Source: Aquilaria yunnanensis
Taxonomy: Eukaryota; Streptophyta; Magnoliopsida; Malvales; Thymelaeaceae
Assembly (NCBI GenBank): GCA_039654915.1
Contig: CM077595.1
Span: 52,607,501 to 52,671,500 of the forward strand
Length of the DNA stretch: 64,000 nt
Direction: 5' to 3'
How positions within the stretch are numbered: the first letter of the stretch is position 1; each line of letters starts with the position of its first letter. Under the pieces are notes generated by a model. The model saw only the letters and a list, made by a program, of their open reading frames with translations. It had not been told where the DNA came from and did no database searches. Position numbers and translations under genes: made by a program. Of the stretch, positions 25,201 through 36,100 are shown piece by piece.

Positions 25201-25993
25201 AAAGCAATAATTGTACTTCAACATACAACTTATAGAAATCAAATTTCTACAAATGTTTGGTACATACAATACATCTATTAGATACAAATATCCAATATCT
25301 ATAGGAATTCTACATGTTCCTATGCCTTCCACTTCCAGCCTGGCATCATTTCCTACTGAAATGTGCTTAGCTCCTTTTGAGAGCTTCCTGTAGGCCACAA
25401 ACCAGGACTTCTCCCGTGCTATGTGGTCTGTTGCTCCCGAGTCTACAATCCACAAAGAATTGCACTCAGTTAGTAATGTACATGACACAACATGTACAAT
25501 GGAAGTAGAAGGGTATGTATGTACCTTGGGTGGACCTTTGCAATCCTTTGCAAAGTGTCCTTTATACCCACAGTTGAAGTACTTTAGCTTGCTTATGTCC
25601 CGTTTCTTCTTGAACCTTTTCTTAGAAGCAGGAACTTTTCCCTTGCCCTTCATTGGCCCTCCTTTTCCACCATTCTTCTTCCATCCCTTCTGGATAGAAG
25701 ATGAGGCAACATATGCCTTAGAATGGTCCTTGAGGGCCATTACCTCAGCCTCAAGGAGGAGGTGACGGGCAATGTCATCAAATGACATTATTTGAGGGTT
25801 ATGGCGTAAGTTGACCTTCATCAACTGCCATTCCTCATCAGGCAAGGAATGAATTATTGCTTGCACTTGTTGCTCATCAGTGAGCACATGCCCTGCTGTC
25901 TTGAGTTGGTGGATCATGCGTGACATCTCACGCAAATGAGCACTCATAGAGTGATCAGCACGCTTCACATAATTCTCAAACCTGAGAATCATT
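22267..25993 (-). CDS. copia Gag-Pol polyprotein, N-terminally truncated
   Basis: About 1240 codons without a stop. Order: C-terminal half of Gag; zinc knuckle (around 25540-25585); aspartic protease with VDSGATDH; integrase with HHCC zinc-binding region and DDE residues (HSDLCGP, RTDRGGEY, NGVSERKN); reverse transcriptase with the YVDD catalytic motif at 23230-23241; RNase H with SDADWGGD and the C-terminal TKPLPP block. The natural start is lost: the frame extends to 26016, but the first residues are read from the opposing LTR. One key residue is damaged: the first cysteine of the CCHC zinc knuckle is tyrosine (codon 25579-25581), whereas the plus-strand sister has cysteine (28487-28489). 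The enzymes otherwise look intact. The polyprotein would make virus-like particles and integrate element cDNA if complete. Confidence 0.93.
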
Positions 25994-27478
25994 TGTTGGA
26001 ATTCTTGGCGCACCAAGATCCTTTTAAGATAGGATTTGAGCTCGTTGAGCTAACTATAGCTTGAAAAGGTATCTAAGGCAGCTAGAAGTAGCTCCCCTTA
26101 GCTCAAGTCAGCTCACTTCAGCTATAAGTAGCTCAAAGTAGCTGGACTTTAGCTCAAGTTAGCTCAAGTCAGCTCACTTTAGCTTATGGTAGCTGAATGT
26201 AGCTGGACTTCAGCTCAAGTCAGCTCAAGTCAGCTCACTTCAGCTTATGGTAGCTGAATGTAGCTGGACTTCAGCTCAAGTTAGCTCAAGTAAGCTCAAG
26301 TCAGCTCACTTCAGCTTATGGTAGCTGAATGTAGCTGGACTTCAGCTCAAGTCAGCTCAAGTCAGCTCACTTCAGCTTTTGGTAGCTGAGTGTAGCTGGA
26401 CTTCAGTTTACTTCAGCTGAAAGCAGCTAACTCCAGCTCAAGGTCAGTTCTTGGAGCTGGACCTTAGTTCATGGTGCTTGGTTGGAGCTCAAAGGAGCTC
26501 AATGGTGCATAAGTAGCATATTGAGCTAGCTTTGTGCCAGCTCACCTTGTTTTTAGCTCAAAACCACCAAGAGACACATCTTTTGTGTAAAGGTATGTCT
26601 CTTCATCAAAAGAAATAACTCTTGGCTAAAAGAACATGTCCTTTCATCCAAAGGAAGTGTTCCTTGGGTGAATGGACATGTATATTCGGCCATAGGGTGC
26701 TTATAGCACCAAGAGTGATGTCCTTTGACTTTAAAGGACATGTATGTTCGGCCATGGAGGTGGTTGAGGTGGTTATTGCACCAAATGTGATGTCCTTTAG
26801 ACTTAAAAGACATGTATTTTCGCCCATAAGGTAGTTATGGGTGGTTATAGGCCAAAGGAAGTGTTCCTTGACTTAAAAGACATGTATTTTCGCCCATAAG
26901 GTAGTTATGGGTGGTTATAGGCCAAAGGAAGTGTTCCTTGGCTAAAAGACATGTATTTTCGCCACCATACATGACCCTTAGCCAAAGGAAGTGTTCTTTG
27001 GCTTAAAGGACACCTTTCTTGGTGTAAAGGTGTGCCTTTTGGTCATCTATAAATAGCCTTTAGTGGCTGTCCATTGAGGGTACGAATTTTACACTCAATT
27101 TGCACCATTTTTCTTGAGAGAAAAATTCCTCCTTTCATTCCTTTAAAGAGCCGAAATATTAGACACTTTCTTAGAGCATTGTGGGTGGAATTACATTGAG
27201 ATTGTTCATCTCAATTCAAGCCTCAAGGTGCTCCTCTAAGATCAAGTCCTTCCTTCCATTTCCGCACAAGATTATCAAGAAGGAAGGTACACATCCTTTC
27301 TTGCTTTAGTAGCATGCTAAGGATTTAATTTTATGAATGATCTTAGTGGCATGCTAGGTGTGTTTGACAGAATATGTACGTCTATATTCACGTTGAACAC
27401 AAAGAACATATATGCATATGGCATATACATGAGTAAATAACGTAAGAGTATGTTATTATTGAGATCCTGAAATCTTCA
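25994..27478 (+). repeat. copia 5' LTR (1485 bp)
   Basis: Complete LTR from TGTTGGAATTCTTGG to CTGAAATCTTCA. It is the inverse of 19532-20978 with the same internal fields: AGCT-phased repeats at about 26045-26420 and ~70-bp repeats at about 26580-27010. The 3' end is fixed by the primer-binding site two bases later. Confidence 0.94.
27048..27055 (+). promoter_or_regulatory. copia LTR TATA box
   Basis: TATAAATA within GGTCATCTATAAATAGCC, about 430 bp from the LTR 3' end, conserved in all three copia LTRs (19999-20006 and 46867-46874 on the other strand). Probable core promoter of the element. Confidence 0.72.
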
Positions 27479-27480
27479 AT

Positions 27481-27492
27481 TGGTATCAGAGC
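27481..27492 (+). other. primer-binding site, initiator-Met tRNA
   Basis: TGGTATCAGAGC, complementary to the 3' end of plant initiator methionine tRNA, two bases after the LTR end. It sets the polarity of this copy and the LTR boundary. About 250 bp of leader without notable features follows before the gag ATG at 27746. Confidence 0.9.
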
Positions 27493-27745
27493 CTAGGTCA
27501 TGGATATGTATATGTTGCATGTAGTGAGCATGATTTAGGATCATACATATGTGTATGATTTTGATAAAGGCTAACGAAGGATATGTGTATGAAGCAATGA
27601 AGGCATGTTTATGTATTTCTGATCGAATGCTATATGCATCTCTTTTGCCATATATGAGCATGTTAGAAGTTGTTTCATACACATGTTGCTTTGTTGAGTC
27701 TTGTTGTGTAAATTGAACCAAAACATGTGAATTGCATCAATGTAG

Positions 27746-30105
27746 ATGGCTTGTAAGAATATAGTTACTGAATTAAACCGTGACCTCAAATTGGATGGTG
27801 AAAACTATTCAATTTGGCAACAGAAAGTCAAATTCATTTTAACTGAGCAAGATACTCTTGATGTACTCACTCAAGAGATCATGCCTCCTGTTGAGGGAGA
27901 GGATAAGACTGCCTATGAGGCATTCCTTAAGAAGAACTCTATGTGTAGAGTCACTCTCCTTTCCACTATGGTGGATGAGATTATGGTGGAATTCTCCATG
28001 CTTGAGGGGGCCAGGGCCATATGGGACTCTGTCAAGGCCAAGTATGGAGATGTTTCTGTAGAGAAACAACGCTCGATGATTCTCAAGTTTGAGAATTATG
28101 TGAAGCGTGCTGATCACTCTATGAGTGCTCACTTGCGTGAGATGTCACGCATGATCCACCAACTCAAGACGGCAGGGCATGTGCTCACTGATGAGCAACA
28201 AGTGCAAGCAATAATTTGTTCCTTGCCTGATGAGGAATGGCAGTTGATGAAGGTCAACTTACGCCATAACCCTCAAATAATGTCATTTGATGACATTGCC
28301 CGTCACCTCCTCCTTGAGGCTGAGGTAATGGCCCTCAAGGACCATTCTAAGGCATATGTTGCCTCATCTTCTATCCAGAAGGGATGGAAGAAGAATGGTG
28401 GAAAATGAGGGCCAAGGAAGGGCAAGGGAAAAGTTCCTGCTTCTAAGAAAAGGTTCAAGAAGAAACGGGACATAAGCAAGCTAAAGTGCTTCAACTGTGG
28501 GTATAAAGGACACTTTGCAAAGGATTGCAAAGGTCCACCCAAGGTACATACATACCCTTCTACTTCCATTGTACATGTTGTGTCATGTACATTACTAACT
28601 GAGTGCAATTCTTTGTGGATTGTAGACTCGGGAGCAACAGACCACATAGCACGGGAGAAGTCCTGGTTTGTGGCCTACAGGAAGCTCTCAAAAGGAGCTA
28701 AGCACATTTCAGTAGGAAATGATGCCAGGCTGGAAGTGGAAGGCATAGGAACATGTAGGATTCCTATAGATATTGGATATTTGTATCTAATAGATGTATT
28801 GTATGTACCAAACATTTGTAGAAATTTGATTTCTATAAGTTGTATGTTGAAGTACAATTATTGCTTTAATTTCTTTAATAATAGTGTGTCTATTATTAAA
28901 GATAATCAGATAGTGTGCACTTGTTCAGTTAATAATGGGCTTTATGAGTTAAAGCCAACTGACCATTCTGTTGCAAGTCCTAGTTGCTATGTGACAGAGG
29001 TCACAAATGAAATGAGATGGCATGAAAGGTTAGGTCATATTGGTCAAGATAGAATGAACAAGCTAGCCAAGGGTGGCTTGCTAGGTTCCTTGACCAAGGT
29101 TGTCCTTCCAAGTTGTCAATCATGCCTAGAAGGCAAAGCCACAAGAAAGCCTTTTGGCAAAGCAACTAGGAGAGGTGAGGCACTTAGTTTAGTTCACTCT
29201 GACCTGTGTGGGCCAATGAGGGTTGAATCTAGAAATGGATTTAAGTATTTCATCACATTCACAGATGATTATACTCGATTCACCCATATCTACTTACTCA
29301 GAAACAAGGCAGAGGCCTTGGCATGCTTTGAGAAGTATGTGTACTTGGTTGAGAACCAAGTAGGTAAGAAGATTAAGTCCTTGAGGACAGATAGGGGTGG
29401 AGAGTATACATCTAATGCATTCAAAGCATTTTGTGACTTGAAAGGTATTGAGAGGGAGTTCACCCTTCCTTGGACACCCCAACAGAATGGAGTGTCTGAG
29501 AGGAAGAATAGAACTCTTATGGACATGGTACGTTCCATGATGGCAAAGGCCAATTTAGACATCACTTATTGGAGTGATGCACTGCTGTGTGCAGTTCATG
29601 TCCTTAATAGAGTACCCACCAAGAATGTGAATTCTTCTCCATATGAGTTATGGAAGAAGAAAACTCCTAACCTAAGCTATTTACGCCCTTGGGGTTGTTT
29701 AGCTTATGTTCACATAACGGACCACCCTTTGGGAAAGTTGGGTCCAAGAGGGAGGAAGTGTGCCTTCCTTGGTTATGCTGAACAATCTAGGGGTTATGTG
29801 TTCTTGGATGTAAGTCACAAAATTGGGAACATCTTTGATGCAAGGAATGCTAACTTTGTGGAGGATGAGTTCCCCAAAGTTGGTGAGTGTGGTGACTTAA
29901 CCTCATTAAGCCAGATCCTAGATGAGGGTCAACCAAGTGTCATAAGGACACTTGGGACACATGCACCTACTCTAGAGGGAGTACCTCAACCACGTGGAGC
30001 AATGGCTCTAGAAATCCCTGTTGTTGTGGACCAACATGAGCAAGACTTCCAAGAGGAAGGTTTTGTTCAAGAGGGAGTTGAGGATACTCAAGAGGACTTA
30101 TGTCC
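27746..30105 (+). pseudogene. copia gag-pol, broken and 3'-truncated
   Basis: Starts at the ATG in TGTAGATGGCTTG. Gag has the copia signature DGENYSIWQQKVKF near residue 15 and an intact zinc knuckle (CFNCGYKGHFAKDC, about 28487-28528). A single nonsense codon, TGA at 28406-28408 (GGA in the sister copy), stops translation after 220 residues. Downstream the same frame stays open through protease (DSGATDH, near 28625) and integrase (HHCC plus D, D, E) to about 30092. There roughly 1 kb is deleted; 14 bp of RT follows, and then satellite. The tail of the predicted protein (PNFIPKKL) is satellite translation. Non-functional. Confidence 0.92.
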
Positions 30106-33100
30106 CAATTTCATTCCAAAGAAGTTGTGAATGTTTCCATTTCATTTGAAACAAGTTGTGAATGTTTCCATTTCTTTCCAAACAAGTTGTGAATGTTTCC
30201 AATTCAATCAAAACTAGTTGTGAATGTTTCCATTTCATTCCAAACAAGTTGTGCATGTTTCAAATTCATTCCGAAGAAGTTGTGACTGTTTCCAACTCAA
30301 TCCAAACAAGTTGTCACTGTTTCCATTTCATTTCAAACAAGTTGTGAATGTTTCCATTTCTTTCCAAAGAGGTTGTGAATGTTTCTATTTCATTCCAGAC
30401 ACTGTGTGAGTGTGTCCACTTCATTCCAAACAAGTTCTGAATGTTTCCATTCATTCCAAACTAGTTTTGAATGTCCCAATTTCATTCCAAAGAAGTTGTG
30501 AATGTTTCCATTTCATTTGAAACAAGTTGTGCATGTTTCCATTTCTTTCCAAACAAGTTGTGAATGTTTCCAATTCAATCAAAATTAGTTGTGAATGTTT
30601 CCATTTCATTCCAAACAAGTTGTGAATGTTTCCATTTCATTCCAAACAAGTTGTGCATGTTTCAAATTCATTCCGAAGAAGTTGTGACTGTTTCCAACTC
30701 ATTCGAAACAAGTTGTCACTGTTTCCATTTCATTTCAAACAAGTTGTGAATGTTTCCATTTCCTTCCAAAGAGGTTGTGAATGTTTCTATTTCATTCCAG
30801 ACACTGTGTGAGTGTGTCCAATTCATTCCAAACAAGTTTTGAATGTTTCCAATCATTCGAAACTAGTTCTGAATGTCCCAATTTCATTGCAAAGAAGTTG
30901 TGAATGTTTCCATTTCTTTCCAAACAAGTTGTGAATGTTTCCATTTCAATTAAAACTAGTTGTGAATGTTTCCATTTCATTCCAAACAAGTCGTGAATGT
31001 TTCCATTTCATTCCAAAAAAGTTGTGCATGTTTCAAATTCATTCCGAAGAAGTTGTGACTGTTTCCAACTCATTCGAAACAAGTTGTCACTGTTTCCATT
31101 TCATTTCAAACAAGTTGTGAATGTTTCCATTTCTTTCCAAAGAGGTTGCAAATGTTTCTATTTCACTCCAGACAATGTGTGAGTGTTTCCACTTCATTCG
31201 AAACAAGTTTTGAATGTTTCCATTCATTCCAAACTAGTTCTGAAAGTCCCAATTTCATTCCAAAGAAGTTGTGAATGTTTCCATTTCAGCCCAAACAAGT
31301 TGTGAGTGTTTCCACTTCATTACAAACAAGCTGTGATTGTTTCTATTTCCTTCCAAAGAAGTTGTGAAGGTTTCCATTTCATTTGAAACAAGTTGTGAAT
31401 GTTTCCATTTCATTCCAAACAAGTTGTGCATGTTTCAAATTCATTCCGAAGAAGTTGTGACTATTTCCAACTCAATCCAAACAAGTTGTCACTGTTTCCA
31501 TTTCATTTCAAACAAGTTGTCACTGTTTCCATTTCATTTCAAACAAGTTGTGAATGTTTCCATTTCTTTCCAAAGAGGTTGCAAATGTTTCAACTTCATT
31601 CCAGACAATGTGTGAGTGTGTCCACTTCATTCCAAACAAGTTTTGAATGTTTCCATTCATTCCAAACTAGTTCTGAATGTCCCAATTTCATTCCAAAGAA
31701 GTTGTGAATGTTTCCATTTCTTTCCAAACAAGTTGTGAATGTTTCCAATTCAATCAAAACTAGTTGTGAATGTTTCCATTTCATTCCAAACAAGTTGTGA
31801 ATGTTTCCATTTCATTCCAAACAAGTTGTGCATGTTTCAAATTCATTCCGAAGAAGTTGTGACTGTTTCCAACTCAATCCAAACAAGTTGTCACTGTTTC
31901 CATCTCATTTCAAACAAGTTGTGAATGTTTCCATTTCATTCCCAAGAAGTTGCAAATGTTTCTACTCCATTCCCGAAAACGTGTGAGTGTGTCCACTTCA
32001 TTCCAAACAATTTTTGAATGTTTCCATTCATTCCAAACTAGTTCTGAATGTCCCAATTTCATTCCAAAGAGGTTGTGAATGTTTCCATTTCATTTGAAAC
32101 AAGTTGTGAATGTTTCCATTTCTTTCCAAACAAGTTGTGAACGTTTCCAATTCAATCAAAACTAGTTGTGAATGTTTCCATTTCATTCCAAACAAGTTGT
32201 GCATGTTTCAAATTCATTCCGAAGAAGTTGTGACTGTTTCCAACTCAATCCAAACAAGTTGTCACTGTTTCCATTTCATTTCAAACAAGTTGTGAATGTT
32301 TCCATTTCTTTCCAAAGAGGTTGCAAATGTTTCTACTTCATTCCAGACAATGTGTGAGTGCGCCCACTTCATTCTACACAAGTTTTGAATGTTTCCATTC
32401 ATTCCAAACTAGTTCTGAATGTCCCAATTTCATTCCAAAGAAGTTGTGAATGTTTCCATTTCATTTGAAACAAGTTGTGAATGTTTCCATTTCTTTCCAA
32501 ACAAGTTGTGAATGTTTCCAATTCAATCAAAATTAGTTGTGAATGTTTCCATTTCATTCCAAACAAGTTGTGCATGTTTCAAATTCATTCTGAAGAAGTT
32601 GTGACTGTTTCCAACTCATTCGAAACAAGTTGTCACTGTTTCCATTTCATTTCAAACAAGTTGTGAATGTTTCCATTTCCTTCCAAAGAGGTTGTGAATG
32701 TTTCTATTTCATTCCAGACACTGTGTGAGTGTGTCCAATTCATTCCAAACAAGTTTTGAATGTTTCCAATCATTCGAAACTAGTTCTGAATGTCCCAATT
32801 TCATTGCAAAGAAGTTGTGAATGTTTCCATTTCTTTCCAAACAAGTTGTGAATGTTTCCATTTCAATCAAAACTAGTTGTGAATGTTTCCATTTCATTCC
32901 AAACAAGTAGTGAATGTTTCCATTTCATTCCAAAAAAGTTGTGCATGTTTCATATTCATTCCGAAGAAGTTGTGACTGTCTCCAACTCATTTGAAACAAG
33001 TTGTCACTGTTTCCATTTCATTTCAAACAAGTTGTGAATGTTTCCATTTCTTTCCAAAGAGGTTGCAAATGTTTCTATTTCATTCCAGACAATGTGTGAG

Positions 33101-36100
33101 TGTGTCCACTTCATTCCAAACAAGTTTTGAATGTTTCCATTCATTCCAAACTAGTTCTGAATGTCCCAATTTCATTCCAAAGAAGTTGTGAATGTTTCCA
33201 TTTCAGGCCAAACAAGTTGTGAGTGTTTCCACTTCATTACAAACAAGCTGTGATTGTTTCTATTTCCTTCCAAAGAAGTTGTGAAGGTTTCCATTTCATT
33301 TGGAACAAGTTGTGAATGTTTCCATTTCATTCCAAACAAGTTGTGTATGTTTCAAATTCATTCCGAAGAAGTTGTGACTGTTTCCAACTCAATCCAAACA
33401 AGTTGTCACTGTTTCCATTTCATTTCAAACAAGTTGTGAATGTTTCCGTTTCTTTCCAAAGAGGTTGCAAATGTTTCAACTTCATTCCAGACAATGTGTG
33501 AGTGTGTCCACTTCATTCCAAACAAGTTTTGAATGTTTCCATTCATTCCAAACTAGTTCTGAATGTCCCAATTTCATTCCAAAGAAGTTGTGAATGTTTC
33601 CATTTCATTTGAAACAAGTTGTGAATGTTTCCATTTCTTTCCAAACAAGTTGTGAATGTTTCCAATTCAATCAAAACTAGTTGTGAATGTTTCCATTTCA
33701 TTCCAAACAAGTTGTGAATGTTTCCATTTCATTCCAAACAAGTTTTGAATGTTTCCATTTCATTCCAAACAAGTTGTGCATGTTTCAAATTCATTCCGAA
33801 GAAGTTGTGACTGTTTCCAACTCAATCCAAATAAGTTGTCACTGTTTCCATTTCATTTCAAACAAGTTGTGAATGTTTCCATTTCTTTCCAAAGAGGTTG
33901 CAAATGTTTCTACTTCATTCCAGACAATGTGTGAGTGTGTCCACTTCATTCCAAACAAGTTTTGAATGTTTCCATTCATTCCAAAGTAGTTCTGAATGTC
34001 CCAATTTCATTCCAAAGAAGTTGTGAATGTTTCCATTTCATTTGAAACAAGTTGTGAATGTTTCCATTTCTTTCCAAACAAGTTGTTAACGTTTCCAATT
34101 CAATCAAAACTAGTTTGGAATGTTTCCATTTCATTCCAAACAAGTTTTGAATGTTTCCATTTCATTCCAAACAAGTTGTGCATGTTTCAAATTCATTCCG
34201 AAGAAGTTGTGACTGTTTCCAACTCAATCCAAAGAAGTTGTCACTGTTTCCATTTCATTTCAAACAAGTTGTGAATGTTGCCATTTCTTTCCAAAGAGGT
34301 TGCAAATGTTTCTATTTCATTCTAGACAATGTGTGAGTGTGTCCACTTCATTCCAAACAAGTTTTGAATGTTTCCATTCATTCCAAAGTAGTTCTGAATG
34401 TCCCAATTTCATTCCAAAGAAGTTTTGAATGTTTCCATTTCATTTGAAACAAGATGTGAATGTTTCCATTTCTTTCCAAACAATTTGTGAATGTTTCCAA
34501 TTCAATCAAAACTAGTTGTGAATGTTTCCATTTCATTCCAAACAAGTTGTGAATGTTTCCATTTCATTCCAAACAAGTTGTGCATGTTTCAAATTCATTC
34601 CGAAGAAGTTGTGACTGTTTCCAACTCAATCCAAACAAGTTGTCACTGTTTCCATTTCATTTCAAACAAGTTGTGAATGTTTCCATTTCTTTCCAAAGAG
34701 GTTGCAAATGTTTCTACTTCATTCGAGACGATGTGTGAGTGTGTCCACTTCATTCCAAACAAGTTTTGAATGTTTCCATTCATTCCAAACTAGTTCTGAA
34801 TGTCGAAATTTCATTCCAAAGAAGTTGTGAATGTTTCCATTTCATTTGAAACAAGTTGTGAATGTTTCCATTTCTTTCCAAACAAGTTGTGAACGTTTCC
34901 AATTCAATCAAAACTAGTTGTGAATGTTTCCATTTCATTCCAAACAAGTTGTGCATGTTTCAAATTCATTCCGAAGAAGTTGTGACTGTTTCCAACTCAA
35001 TCCAAACAAGTTGTCACTGTTTCCATTTCATCTCAAACAAGTTGTGAATGTTTCCATTTCTTTCCAAAGAGGTTGTGAATGTTTCTATTTCATTCCAGAC
35101 ACTGTGTGAGTGTGTCCTCTTCATTCCAAACAAGTTTTGAATGTTTCCATTCCTTCCAAACTAGTTCTGAATGTCCCAATTTCATTCCAAAGAAGTTCTG
35201 AATGTTTCCATTTCATTTGACACAAGTTGTGCATGTTTCCATTTCTTTCCAAACAAGTTGTGAATGTTTCCAATTCAGTCAAAATTAGTTGTGAAAGTTT
35301 CCATTTCATTCCAAACAAGTTGTGAATGTTTCCATTTCATTCCAAACAAGTTGTGCATGTTTCAAATTCATTCCGAAGAAGTTGTGACTGTTTCCAACTC
35401 ATTCGAAACAAGTTGTCACTGTTTCCATTTCATTTCAAACAAGTTGTGAATGTTTCCATTTCCTTCCAAAGAGGTTGTGAATGTTTCTATTTCATTCCAG
35501 ACACTGTGTGAGTGTGTCCAATTCATTCCAAACAAGTTTTGAATGTTTCCAATCATTCGAAACTAGTTCTGAATGTCCCAATTTCATTCCAAAGAAGTTG
35601 TGAATGTTTCCATTTCATTCCAAACAAGTCGTGAATGTTTCCATTTCATTCCAAAAATGTTGTGCATGTTTCAAATTCATTCCGAAGAAGTTGTGACTGT
35701 TTCCAACTCATTCGAAACAAGTTGTCACTGTTTCCATTTCATTTCAAACAAGTTGTGAATGTTTCCATTTCCTTCCAAAGAGGTTGTGAATGTTTCTATT
35801 TCATTCCAGACACTGTGTGAGTGTGTCCACTTCATTCCAAACAAGTTTTGAATGTTTCCATTCATTCCAAACTAGTTCTGAATGTCCCAATTTCATTCCA
35901 AAGAAGTTGTGAATGTTTCCATTTCATTTGAAACAAGTTGTGCATGTTTCCATTTCTTTCCAAACAAGTTGTGAATGTTTCCAATTCAACCAAAATTAGT
36001 TGTGAATGTTTCCATTTCATTCCAAACAAGTTGTGAATGTTTCCATTTCATTCCAAACAACTTGTGCATGTTTCAAATTCAATCCGAAGAAGTTGTGACT

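Larger units (their letters stand above)
19532..25993 (-). mobile_element. Ty1/copia element, 5'-truncated (Copia-1)
   Basis: Minus-strand copia retrotransposon. Reading right to left it has partial gag, protease, integrase, RT, RNase H, a long 3' non-coding stretch, a polypurine tract and a complete 3' LTR. The first ~110 residues of gag, the leader, the primer site and the 5' LTR are missing, because at 25994 a plus-strand LTR of the same family begins. The left LTR end (TGAAGATT on the plus strand) abuts satellite. Domain order PR-INT-RT-RH defines Ty1/copia. It cannot replicate as it stands. Confidence 0.93.
25994..30105 (+). mobile_element. Ty1/copia element, 3'-truncated (Copia-2)
   Basis: Plus-strand member of the same family as Copia-1, placed head to head with it. 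It has a complete 5' LTR, primer site, leader, gag, protease and integrase. Just after integrase it jumps to a 14-bp piece of the RT region (about 30092-30105) and then to satellite. RT, RNase H and the 3' LTR are absent. It probably inserted into the gag of Copia-1 and later lost its own 3' half together with the 5' end of Copia-1. Confidence 0.9.

Noticed and set aside
22231..25765. Antisense reading frames of 60-130 codons over copia pol, and the mirror set at 28303-29565
   Set aside because: Shadows of the long pol frame; same coordinates mirrored in the sister copy; no domains.
25994..26016. Start codon of the long minus-strand copia frame at 26016
   Set aside because: The first residues are encoded by the opposing LTR; homology to Gag begins only at 25993.
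27481..27492. tRNA gene
   Set aside because: TGGTATCAGAGC is only the 12-base primer-binding site, not a tRNA.
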